Below, in pieces: positions 1 through 7,337 of a stretch of 36,856 nucleotides of DNA (its first letter is position 1; the number at the start of each line of letters is the position of its first letter). Both the position numbers and the translations under genes were made by a program. Source of the DNA: an uncultured Lachnospiraceae bacterium (GTDB lineage Bacteria > Bacillota > Clostridia > Lachnospirales > Lachnospiraceae); assembly GCA_910586705.1 (NCBI GenBank), contig CAJUJK010000034.1:1-36856 (forward strand), in the 5' to 3' direction. The notes beneath the pieces are model-generated. The model did not search any database. It was given only the letters and a program-made list of their open reading frames with translations, and was not told the DNA's origin.

Positions 1-23
1 TTTTGTGTATTTGAAATTTAAAT

Positions 24-46
24 CTGAAAAACGGTATGTTTTTCAG
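24..46 (-). terminator. Possible terminator of the blaI-blaR1 operon
   Basis: A perfect 9-bp inverted repeat, CTGAAAAAC and GTTTTTCAG around a 5-nt loop, lies about 45 nt past the blaR1 stop codon. On the minus strand it is followed by ATTTAAATTT, a weak T-rich tail. Intrinsic termination is plausible but the stem is AT-rich, so the call is tentative. Confidence 0.4.
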
Positions 47-92
47 CGGCCTCCTCCCACATAGGGTGGTGCATGGTTTACGGTTACTGTTT

Positions 93-1625
93 TCAGTCCG
101 ATTCTATCTCGTATTCATATGGATAATAATTTTGTAACTCATCTATAGCTATTTCTTTTCCCGCATACGTCTTAAACCAGTTTTCATAGTTGGAGTTATT
201 CCAAATTGTGCCATCTTCAAAAACAACCTGCTTTAAGCAAAACAATGAATATGCAACCTGATTCGCTTCACCATTCCCAACTTTCGGAAAATCCTCCATG
301 ATTTCACCGTCATATAGTGACCAGCCGCCGCGGTATTCTTCGGTCTGATTGGGTAAAATGTTTGTCTTTGTCCGAACAATATTTTCAAAGCTGCTTTCCG
401 CACTGCTGTCAAGGAAATTCCAATATAGCTTTAGTGGCAAACCGTTTTCGTTATAAGCCAACATACAATATTGGGTTTCTACAATGGTACTGTCGGTATT
501 GTTTGTAAGTATATCGTGAATATAAGGTGCGCCATCTTCGTAATGGAGAATGTCTGCGCTTTCATGAATAATCATCGTAGAGCCTTTTACATCTGCAATA
601 ATATCACTTGTGTTTGTTTTTGGGTCATTGATAGTAAGCGTATCACTCGTCTTGCTATCAGTTGAAGCTATTGCAGACGTAGCAAACAAACTAACGGTAA
701 CAAGTACAATAAGGCAGGCAGATAAAAGAGTAATAATTGTCGTTCGTTTCGTGTTCATAATTGCGGTAATCCTTTCCTCAATAGCATTTTTACTGAAATT
801 ATTACAAAGTGGTGAAAGACCACTTTTCTTTGCTTCCATACTGATAAGCATTAACGAATAGGCAGACTTAGATTTATCGCCAAATTGTCTTATTACGCTT
901 TCATCACATGCCAGCTCAATATCGCGGTTAAAAAGAATGTACATTACCCAAACCAAAGGATTGAACCAATGAATACAAAGGGCATATGTAGCAATCAGCT
1001 TTGTAATGGTATCAAAACGATAAATATGCACATATTCATGTGAGAAAATATATCGTAACTGGTTTATATTCTTCCAATCCGTTTGCTTTGGCATTAAAAT
1101 AACAGGATGTAAAACACCATACGTCAACGGTGTGGAAATTCTATCAGATTGCTTAATCGAAATTCGCCGTTTTAGAGGACGCTCTTTTATCCATTGTTCT
1201 ACATAGGCATTATTGACTGGTAAAGCTGTCCGAAACTCAATCCGGCAACGTAAATAAGATACTATGAAAAATCCGGCAAAAAGTATCATTCCAATACACC
1301 AAACAACAAACCGAACAGAAACAAACGGGATATTTGTCACTGGCTGTTCTATACCTTGTATCACTACAAAATATTCCCGTGATACAGCAGAAGCAACATT
1401 GTTTGTTTCTGCTTCAAAAAATGTGGGCGTAGATATAGTGTTGTTAATAAGCGTATATATACTAAACGCAGACGGAATAGTAAACGGAATAACCAATCTC
1501 AAAAGCACCATTTCCCACAAAACAAGAAACGTTTTTTTAGGCAGACTATTTATTGCTATTGCCCGAATTATCACAACCGCTATAATAAAAACAGCCCCGA
1601 AAAAACTCACTTCCAGCAAAGTCAT
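93..1625 (-). CDS. blaR1: BlaR1/MecR1-like M56 family sensor metallopeptidase
   Basis: This is a membrane-bound zinc metallopeptidase of the M56 family, about 510 aa. Family members sense a signal (beta-lactam in the archetype) and trigger inactivation of the partner repressor BlaI. The N-terminal 120 residues hold at least two membrane segments. The zinc motif HEYVH lies near residue 195, followed by the conserved acidic zinc-ligand region IELACDE. A further membrane segment sits near residues 300-320. The extracytoplasmic C-terminus is not a penicillin-binding domain: it carries a roughly 110-residue region with aromatic and acidic motifs, so the ligand need not be a beta-lactam. The start at 1625 is chosen because GAGGTGAT precedes it and it lies 10 nt after the blaI stop, which implies translational coupling. 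The gene is AT-richer than those right of 2.4 kb and probably belongs to a mobile element. Confidence 0.9.
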   Translation of the reverse strand: MTLLEVSFFGAVFIIAVVIIRAIAINSLPKKTFLVLWEMVLLRLVIPFTIPSAFSIYTLINNTISTPTFFEAETNNVASAVSREYFVVIQGIEQPVTNIPFVSVRFVVWCIGMILFAGFFIVSYLRCRIEFRTALPVNNAYVEQWIKERPLKRRISIKQSDRISTPLTYGVLHPVILMPKQTDWKNINQLRYIFSHEYVHIYRFDTITKLIATYALCIHWFNPLVWVMYILFNRDIELACDESVIRQFGDKSKSAYSLMLISMEAKKSGLSPLCNNFSKNAIEERITAIMNTKRTTIITLLSACLIVLVTVSLFATSAIASTDSKTSDTLTINDPKTNTSDIIADVKGSTMIIHESADILHYEDGAPYIHDILTNNTDSTIVETQYCMLAYNENGLPLKLYWNFLDSSAESSFENIVRTKTNILPNQTEEYRGGWSLYDGEIMEDFPKVGNGEANQVAYSLFCLKQVVFEDGTIWNNSNYENWFKTYAGKEIAIDELQNYYPYEYEIESD

Positions 1626-1635
1626 ACTTATCACC

Positions 1636-2004
1636 TCATTCCAAATCAGCAACAATTTTTTTCAGCTTTTCAATTTCTTCAACAGAAAGTTTCTTCCTAC
1701 TCAAAAGTGCGGCAAATAACTTGTCCGCAGAACCATCATAAATTTTGTTAATCAGTTCATTCGTTTCAGCTTCCTGTACTTCTTCTTTGGGAATAAGCGC
1801 ATGACACATGAAATTAGGTTCAGAACGTTCAATAGCCCCCTTTTTTATACAACGCTTAATAAGCGTATAGGTAGTATTTTTATTCCAACCCAATTCTTTT
1901 GTAAGAACGTCTGCAACATGCTTTGCCGGTACATTCCCCTCTTTCCAAAGAATGTCCATAACTTTTAGTTCGGAATCAAAAAGTTTTATAGTTTCTCTTT
2001 CCAT
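1636..2004 (-). CDS. blaI: BlaI/MecI/CopY family transcriptional repressor
   Basis: This 122-aa winged-helix repressor is of normal length for the BlaI family. The N-terminal winged helix covers about residues 1-75, with the family pattern LFDSELKVMDILWKEG, then WNKNTTYTLIKRCIKKGAIER; the C-terminal part is a dimerisation region. The start at 2004 is set by AAAGGAG 10 nt upstream; a longer reading frame begins before the operator but would read through it. BlaI proteins bind paired operator half-sites and are cleaved when BlaR1 is activated. Here a perfect inverted repeat lies just upstream, so autoregulation of blaI-blaR1 is very likely. No beta-lactamase gene is adjacent inside the window, so any further target lies beyond the left edge or elsewhere. 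Confidence 0.93.
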   Translation of the reverse strand: MERETIKLFDSELKVMDILWKEGNVPAKHVADVLTKELGWNKNTTYTLIKRCIKKGAIERSEPNFMCHALIPKEEVQEAETNELINKIYDGSADKLFAALLSRKKLSVEEIEKLKKIVADLE

Positions 2005-2024
2005 GTAATATACACTCCTTTCAA

Positions 2025-2069
2025 ATAAGACTGTAGTAGTCCTCACTATATAGACTACTACAGTCTTAT
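2025..2069 (-). promoter_or_regulatory. BlaI operator: perfect 17-bp inverted repeat
   Basis: Two perfect inverted 17-bp arms (2025-2041 and 2053-2069), each containing GACTACTACAGTC, flank an 11-nt spacer. They sit 21-65 bp upstream of blaI. The arms overlap the expected transcription start region, where a dimeric BlaI would block RNA polymerase. The core resembles the TACTACA/TGTAGTA sequences bound by BlaI-type repressors. Confidence 0.8.
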
Positions 2070-2074
2070 CCAAA

Positions 2075-2080
2075 TGTCAA
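2075..2080 (-). promoter_or_regulatory. -35 box of the blaI promoter
   Basis: A consensus TTGACA on the minus strand abuts the operator. At 17 bp spacing the -10 hexamer would be TAGTCT (2052-2057), a poor match lying inside the operator, so the -10 position is less certain than the -35. Confidence 0.5.
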
Positions 2081-2139
2081 TATATAAAAATTGGTTTTAT
2101 ATGATAAAGAATAAGGGGGATTCCGTAGTAGTCGGCACT

Positions 2140-2280
2140 GTGCGTAATGTGCATAACTTGCTGTCTTATGGAGTTGTGGGAAAGTCTGTTTGCAGAATGT
2201 GGGAAAGCTGCACTTTAGCTTTTCCATGTTCTGTGAACGGACTTTTCCATGACGGAATAGCAAGTTATACACATTTCCAC
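2140..2280. repeat. Long imperfect inverted repeat with paired DnaA-box-like motifs
   Basis: Arms of about 65-70 nt (2140-2209 and 2217-2280) are imperfect inverted copies, at a rough 70 percent match by eye, separated by only about 7 nt, so the region could fold into one long hairpin or cruciform. Each arm carries a TTATNCACA-type sequence: TGTGCATAA at 2148-2156 and TTATACACA at 2265-2273. The stretch 2074-2357 holds no convincing gene; open frames there read through the palindrome. Confidence 0.7.
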
Positions 2281-2357
2281 GGTGCTTGTCTTTTGGTCTT
2301 TGGTTCGGAATAGTGTGGTACTGGCGGTCTATCTCTTGTTCTCGGTTGCTTGCTTCT

Positions 2358-3374
2358 TTACCGTACATGAGCATTCATCCCCGCCTGATAGCCCGCCCAC
2401 TTTTCAAAGTATCCATTCTCCGCGCCGCTCGCCTTGATTGTCTCGATCATCTCGATTCCGGAAGCCGTAGCGCCCGCAAGCTTTCCTGCGTCGCGCATCT
2501 GTACGCGGGTAATATTGACCCGCTTTTTTGAGATGATATCAGACACCAGCAGATTGATCACAATGGAACCAAGGCTGACCAACGCCAGAATGACGCTGTA
2601 ACGGATCATAACGATAAAATAAAACACCATCATAACCGTGTTTAACAAAAGCGGCGCCAGCGTGTTCACCAGCTCCTGTGCCACAACGGCGTTCATCATC
2701 TTTCTCTGCTGGATGCCGATTCCGCCGAGCGCAAACAGAAACGGCGTCACCCATTCGGGGTTTTTCCCCGTTAAAAGCCTGTCCATGAATATTCTGGAAA
2801 AAGCCGTATTGATAATGCCAAGCAAAGATGTGATCAGCGTGGTCAGCACCACAAACGCAACCGCGCTCCCCGCGCCTTTTAACCGCTTTCCAGCAAAGGA
2901 GAGCATACTCTTTTTGGATCCGTCCGGCACAAAGTTTTCCGACGGCTCAAACATCAGACAGATCCCCGTAAACGCTTCGTCAAATTCTGCCATGGAAACC
3001 GCATAGTTTCCCTTGGCGGGATCATTCAGATACACTTTATTTTTCTTAAAACCGTTTAACACCACGAAATGATTAAAATTCCAGTGGATGATACATGGAA
3101 ACGTTCCGTTCTGCTTCAGATCTTCCGGCTCATAGCGGTATCCCTGCGCCGTAAGCCCGTAGCTTCTCGCCGCCCGCAGCACATTTTTCGCGTTGGAGCC
3201 ATCCCTTGATACGCCGCAGTCCGCGCGCACCTGCTCCAGAGGAATCCATTTTCCATAATAGGCAAGAATCATGGTCAGTGACGCCGCCCCACACTCAAGC
3301 GCCTCCATCTGCATGACCACCGGCACTTTCGCCACGCCGTTTTCCACAGGTTTTTTCATCGTCTTACTCTCCAT
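2358..3374 (-). pseudogene. NHLP-type peptidase/ABC exporter, truncated and internally deleted
   Basis: This is the N-terminal half (338 aa of an expected 700 or so) of an NHLP bacteriocin exporter: a C39 leader peptidase, then an ABC membrane domain. The peptidase is intact, with catalytic Cys in ALECGAASL (near residue 29), His in NHFVVLNG and Asp in LNDPAKG. The membrane domain begins near residue 155, but GGIGI runs straight into QQRKMMN: compared with my knowledge of the family, about 45 residues covering a transmembrane hairpin and coupling region are missing in frame. After residue 330 homology stops at a junction near 2372 with unrelated, AT-richer DNA, and no ATP-binding domain remains in the window. 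The start overlaps the end of the upstream secretion gene by 11 nt. It cannot work as a transporter as it stands; whether the cut part lies left of the window is unknown. Confidence 0.8.
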
Positions 3375-3855
3375 TCAGCAAAAAGGACATAGGCGAAACA
3401 CGCTCTGTTAACATGGAAACCTCGTAAATGCCGTCCGTAAGCGTGGTCATCGCCTTCACCTCATACACCCACTCCCCGGTCTGAAAACCGCCCAGATACA
3501 GCAGATAGGAATCCGTATCTCCCGAAACCGCCACAGGCTCTGTCTTGATCTCAAAGATCGAAAAGGACTGCCCGGACACGACAAGCTCCATCCCCGCATC
3601 CGCCGCCTGCCTCACCGCGTCGATATCGCCTTCCCTGACATAACAGGTAAGCACGCCCGCCTCGCTTGTCCCGGCGCTGACAATTCTTGTATCCAGATGC
3701 CCGAAAACGCCCCAGAAGCACACGCCGGCAAGAAGGACGATCACCGCAGTAAGCACCATCCACACACCCGGACTTGACACGCGCACATATTCGTTTAACT
3801 GTTCCGGCGACGAAATCCGCTCTATGCTGGATTTCCGAAATAATTGCCCGCTCAT
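3364..3855 (-). CDS. NHLP-system HlyD-like secretion protein
   Basis: This 163-aa protein resembles the membrane-fusion (HlyD-like) component of NHLP bacteriocin export systems. It begins with LFRKSSIERISSPEQLNEYV, a signature I associate with the family, followed by one transmembrane helix near residues 33-53. The remaining extracytoplasmic part is short and contains a beta-rich core. It is smaller than classical HlyD proteins, which have long coiled coils; short versions occur in Firmicutes. Its ATG overlaps the stop of the upstream phosphatase gene (ATGA), and it overlaps the exporter gene downstream, so translation is coupled in the order phosphatase, secretion protein, exporter. Confidence 0.7.
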   Translation of the reverse strand: MSGQLFRKSSIERISSPEQLNEYVRVSSPGVWMVLTAVIVLLAGVCFWGVFGHLDTRIVSAGTSEAGVLTCYVREGDIDAVRQAADAGMELVVSGQSFSIFEIKTEPVAVSGDTDSYLLYLGGFQTGEWVYEVKAMTTLTDGIYEVSMLTERVSPMSFLLNGE

Positions 3856-5543
3856 CTGCTTCCCTCCTCCATCCGCTTCCTGTACTCCAGACAGAGCATT
3901 GTGATGTCGTCAAACTGTGGCGCCTCCCCCACAAAGGCGTCGATGTCCTCCTTCACCCTCGGCAGAAGCGCCGCGGGAGACAGCGATGCATTGTCTGACA
4001 GGACACGTTCCAGCCGCTCCATACCGTAGAGCTCCTGCGCGCTGTTCGTTGCCTCGGTCACACCGTCCGTATACTGGAAAATCTTATCTCCGGGCGAAAG
4101 CGCCATACTGCCGCACTTATATTTCATGCCCTCCATGCCTGCGAGCACAAATCCCGCCTTGATCTTATAGGGCGCATAAACACCGTCCTCTTTGCAGATA
4201 AACGGAATCTCGTGTCCCGCATTGACATACCGAAATTCCCCGGTCACCAGATCAAGCACGCCCTCGAACGCCGTGATAAACAGTCCCTCGCTGTTGGACT
4301 CACACAAAAGGTCGTTAACCTCGGAAAAGACCTCTCCCAGATCTTTGTCCGTCTGGGTATGATCCTTGATCAGCGTCTTGCCGATGACCATAAACAGCGC
4401 CGCCGGCACACCCTTGCCGGACACGTCCGCCATCACGATTGCCAGATGCCTTTCATCCACCATAAAGAAATCGTAAAAATCCCCGCCCACTTCCTTCGCC
4501 GGATCCATGGTCGCGTAAATATCGATCTCCTCCCGCTCCGGGAAAGCCGGAAAAATACACGGCAGCATGGATTTCTGGATATTGGTCGCCACATCCAGTT
4601 CCGCGCCGATACGCTCCTTCTCCGCCGTAATTTTTGTGAGGTTATTGATATACGTCTCTATATCCCTCTCCATCTTCATAAAACTCTCTGCAAGATACTG
4701 GATCTCATCGTTGGTCTTAATCTGCGCAAGCAGTTCGGACATATGATTGTTGTTCTCCACAAAGGCGCCCGTCCCCTGCGCGATCTGATTGATAGGGCGC
4801 ACCACATAGCGGTACAGATACATCACATACGCCAGAATAAACAGAACGATCAGCGCCACCGTCACAAGCACCGCATACACCAGATACTGTCTGAGCGATA
4901 CCTGTAAGGTTACCATCGGAATCTCCACCGCCGCCAGCGCAAACACCTCTCCGTTCTCATCCGTGACCGGCTCGATCGCCGCCGTATTATACCCGTAATC
5001 ACCGTCGGAGAAAAAATAACTCTCCGAGCGTTTTCCTGTGACGGCAATGTCATAAAGTTCCTGTATATAGTCGGGGTTAAAGCTGCCGCTGTCCCCCAGC
5101 GTATAGGAGTATTCCGGCACCGTATAACTGTCGAAAATATAATACAAGGGTTCCCATCCCTCCCGTGTACCTGCGTAAGACATCAATTCCTGTCTGTCCA
5201 GCACGAAGAGAAACACATCATTGGCTCCCATTGCCTTTCTAAGCGTCTCTATGCGCATCTGTGTCTGCTGATATGCCTCCCTTTCCCGGTAGCTGTCAAG
5301 CTCTTCCTGTGTCATCTGGCCGTTATGGAAATCGTTGACAGCCTGCGCATACTCCTGCAGTTCATCCATGCCCAGATAGGAAAGCGCCACCTCCGCACAT
5401 TGATACGCCGTGTCATTATACTGTTTTTCGATGGTAGCCTTATACTGGTGGTAGCCGATCAGGGAACTGACTGCACAGATCAACACCCCCAGCAGAACAA
5501 TCCCAAAAGCCATCTTTATGGCAAGCCTCGATCTCTTTTTCAT
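3852..5543 (-). CDS. SpoIIE/RsbU-type serine phosphatase with extracytoplasmic sensor
   Basis: This 563-aa membrane phosphatase contains two transmembrane helices (about residues 8-28 and 230-255) around a Cache-like extracytoplasmic sensor domain, a HAMP-like linker, a short coiled coil and a C-terminal SpoIIE/PP2C domain from about residue 325. Metal-binding motifs are intact: GGDFYDFF, ADVSGKG, TDGVTEA and FDDITML. Such RsbU-type enzymes dephosphorylate a STAS-domain antagonist (RsbV-like), which then sequesters a kinase/anti-sigma ATPase (RsbW-like). The ATPase counterpart is probably the domain fused to the upstream MATE protein. The start at 5543 has GGAGGT just upstream; an in-frame extension to 5618 lacks a ribosome site. 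Its catalytic domain closely resembles that of the phosphatase at 9328-10737. Confidence 0.9.
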   Translation of the reverse strand: MKKRSRLAIKMAFGIVLLGVLICAVSSLIGYHQYKATIEKQYNDTAYQCAEVALSYLGMDELQEYAQAVNDFHNGQMTQEELDSYREREAYQQTQMRIETLRKAMGANDVFLFVLDRQELMSYAGTREGWEPLYYIFDSYTVPEYSYTLGDSGSFNPDYIQELYDIAVTGKRSESYFFSDGDYGYNTAAIEPVTDENGEVFALAAVEIPMVTLQVSLRQYLVYAVLVTVALIVLFILAYVMYLYRYVVRPINQIAQGTGAFVENNNHMSELLAQIKTNDEIQYLAESFMKMERDIETYINNLTKITAEKERIGAELDVATNIQKSMLPCIFPAFPEREEIDIYATMDPAKEVGGDFYDFFMVDERHLAIVMADVSGKGVPAALFMVIGKTLIKDHTQTDKDLGEVFSEVNDLLCESNSEGLFITAFEGVLDLVTGEFRYVNAGHEIPFICKEDGVYAPYKIKAGFVLAGMEGMKYKCGSMALSPGDKIFQYTDGVTEATNSAQELYGMERLERVLSDNASLSPAALLPRVKEDIDAFVGEAPQFDDITMLCLEYRKRMEEGSR

Positions 5544-5630
5544 ACCAACCTCCGTAATTCTGCTTCGCGGAATCTCAAAATCCACGGACGAGTAAACCCG
5601 TTCCGGGGAATGCCGCAATATCTGCCGTTC

Positions 5631-7337
5631 TCAAATATATATAATCAGCGTATTGACGCCGAGCGCGCTCAGATACTCCGTCCGCTCCGCCAGTGCGCAT
5701 ATCATTTTCACGCCTATGTACATAAGACTGCCGTCCTGCGCCTCGACCGGGTTATAGCGCCTGCCGCCGCTTCGTATTCTTATAATACGCTTTTCATCCC
5801 ATGCGAGCACACGCACATCCATAAATCCGTCCGGCGGACAGGACTCATGCGTAATGATCGTCAGAAGTTCCTCCAGCGCCAGACTGATCGTCATCGTTTC
5901 TTTATCCGTAAAGTGATTATCTTCACAAAAATAGCGAATCTTCTCGCTCGCTTCACAGATATCCACGTCATTGCAGGCTACCGCAAAGGAGGTGGCGTTT
6001 CCGCTTCTTTCCAGCGTATCATCCAGCAGATAAAAGGGCGTCAGACACTTCTTTTTTGCAAACAGGAAACTGCACGCCGTAAGCAGAAGGAAGGTGCTGA
6101 TCTCCGCGCAAGGATAAAACAGCCAGATGCGCTCCCCCAGTCCCCGGAACAACAGGGCAAATACCGCAGTTGCCGCAAATCCCCGGCTGACCGTAACCAT
6201 GTTCGCCGCCGCAAGCTGTCCCACCGCGTTATAGCTGTAGGACATCACACTGTTCATTGTGGAAAACACAAGACTTACCGCAAGGCATCTGACCGCAAAA
6301 CCGCAATCCGCGCTGCTGCCAAACAGGCGCCCGATCTGTGCCGGAAACAGGAAGAGAACCGCACCAGACAGAAAGGAAAGCGCCATACCAGAAAGGAGCT
6401 CTATATTGACTACCGCCCTGACGCTCTTAGAATCCTTTTCCCCGTAAAAAATGCCAGCCATCGCCGCCCCTGTCTGCGGCACACCGTTCTGAATGCAGAT
6501 GGAAAATTCATTCAGGTTATTGGCGATCGCAAAGACCGATACCAGCCCGCCGATTCCCATGGATCCCAAAATCAGGTTCACCACAAAAATCCGTGCGGAG
6601 GACAGCATATTGTTCACCGCCATCGGACTTCCAAAGCGAAAAACTGCCGCCCGGTCTGACATATGAAGTTTCTGAAACCCCAGCCGGAAAGTGCCGTTTC
6701 CCGACAGGAGAAAGAAAAAACTCATCCCTGCCGCCACCACTGTCGCAGTCACGCTTGCCCACGCCGCACCCCCGATGCCGAAATCCAGAGGGAACAGGAG
6801 GATATAATCCAACACAATATTTAAAACCGTCATGGTCAGCATGGCTGTCATACACTGTTTGTCCCTGCCTTCCAGCCGCAGGTAAAAATAAGGAATATAC
6901 AGCATAATCTTGGCGATCCCGCCGATCATCGTAATCCGCAGATAAAGATACACATAGGGGATGGAAACCGCTGTCCCCAGAAGTTTTGCCAGCGGTCCTG
7001 CAAAAACAAATCCGAGCAGGCAGAAACCTCCGCCCACGAGCAGCGCGTCAAGCAGCACGCCCTGAAAAATCCGCTTCCCTTCCTCCACATCATTTTCTCC
7101 GATGGCGTGCGCCGACAGAAAAGACGCCCCGGAGGCGTACAGCGAACCGACCGTACACAGAAGCAGGTACACCGGCAGACACTGGTTTACACTTTCCAGT
7201 CCTGCATCCCCCAGCTTCCTGCCGATAAAGATGCCGTCAAAGAACACATTGACCGTACCGCCAAGCACGGCGATCACATTCGGAAAAAGCCCACGAAAAT
7301 AGAGACTGCTGATAAACTTACTGTTTTCTCTCCTCAT
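5631..7337 (-). CDS. MATE-family transporter fused to an RsbW-like HATPase domain
   Basis: This is a 568-aa two-domain protein. Residues 1 to about 440 form a multi-helix MATE/MOP-type efflux protein (motifs FDGIFIGRKLG and GGIAKIMLYIPY, about 12 hydrophobic segments). The last 130 or so residues form a GHKL ATP-binding domain like anti-sigma/RsbW kinases: LALEELLTII stands where the N box belongs, and a Gly-containing stretch occurs near SGGRRYNP. The usual N-box Asn seems to be replaced, so ATP or Mg binding may differ. The start codon overlaps the stop of the GH3-family gene (ATGA). Linking an efflux pump to a switch-type kinase suggests that transport or peptide release responds to the phosphatase signal; that is inference. 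Confidence 0.85.
   Translation of the reverse strand: MRRENSKFISSLYFRGLFPNVIAVLGGTVNVFFDGIFIGRKLGDAGLESVNQCLPVYLLLCTVGSLYASGASFLSAHAIGENDVEEGKRIFQGVLLDALLVGGGFCLLGFVFAGPLAKLLGTAVSIPYVYLYLRITMIGGIAKIMLYIPYFYLRLEGRDKQCMTAMLTMTVLNIVLDYILLFPLDFGIGGAAWASVTATVVAAGMSFFFLLSGNGTFRLGFQKLHMSDRAAVFRFGSPMAVNNMLSSARIFVVNLILGSMGIGGLVSVFAIANNLNEFSICIQNGVPQTGAAMAGIFYGEKDSKSVRAVVNIELLSGMALSFLSGAVLFLFPAQIGRLFGSSADCGFAVRCLAVSLVFSTMNSVMSYSYNAVGQLAAANMVTVSRGFAATAVFALLFRGLGERIWLFYPCAEISTFLLLTACSFLFAKKKCLTPFYLLDDTLERSGNATSFAVACNDVDICEASEKIRYFCEDNHFTDKETMTISLALEELLTIITHESCPPDGFMDVRVLAWDEKRIIRIRSGGRRYNPVEAQDGSLMYIGVKMICALAERTEYLSALGVNTLIIYI

Noticed and set aside
2066..2374. A 102-codon open frame on the minus strand between blaI and the exporter
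   Set aside because: It reads through the long palindrome, has no ribosome site or domain, and its start lies in the junction; it is best seen as non-coding.
5325..6659. A 444-codon open frame on the plus strand
   Set aside because: It is antisense to the MATE fusion and phosphatase genes, rich in Arg/His/Lys as expected for a shadow frame, and has no recognisable domain.
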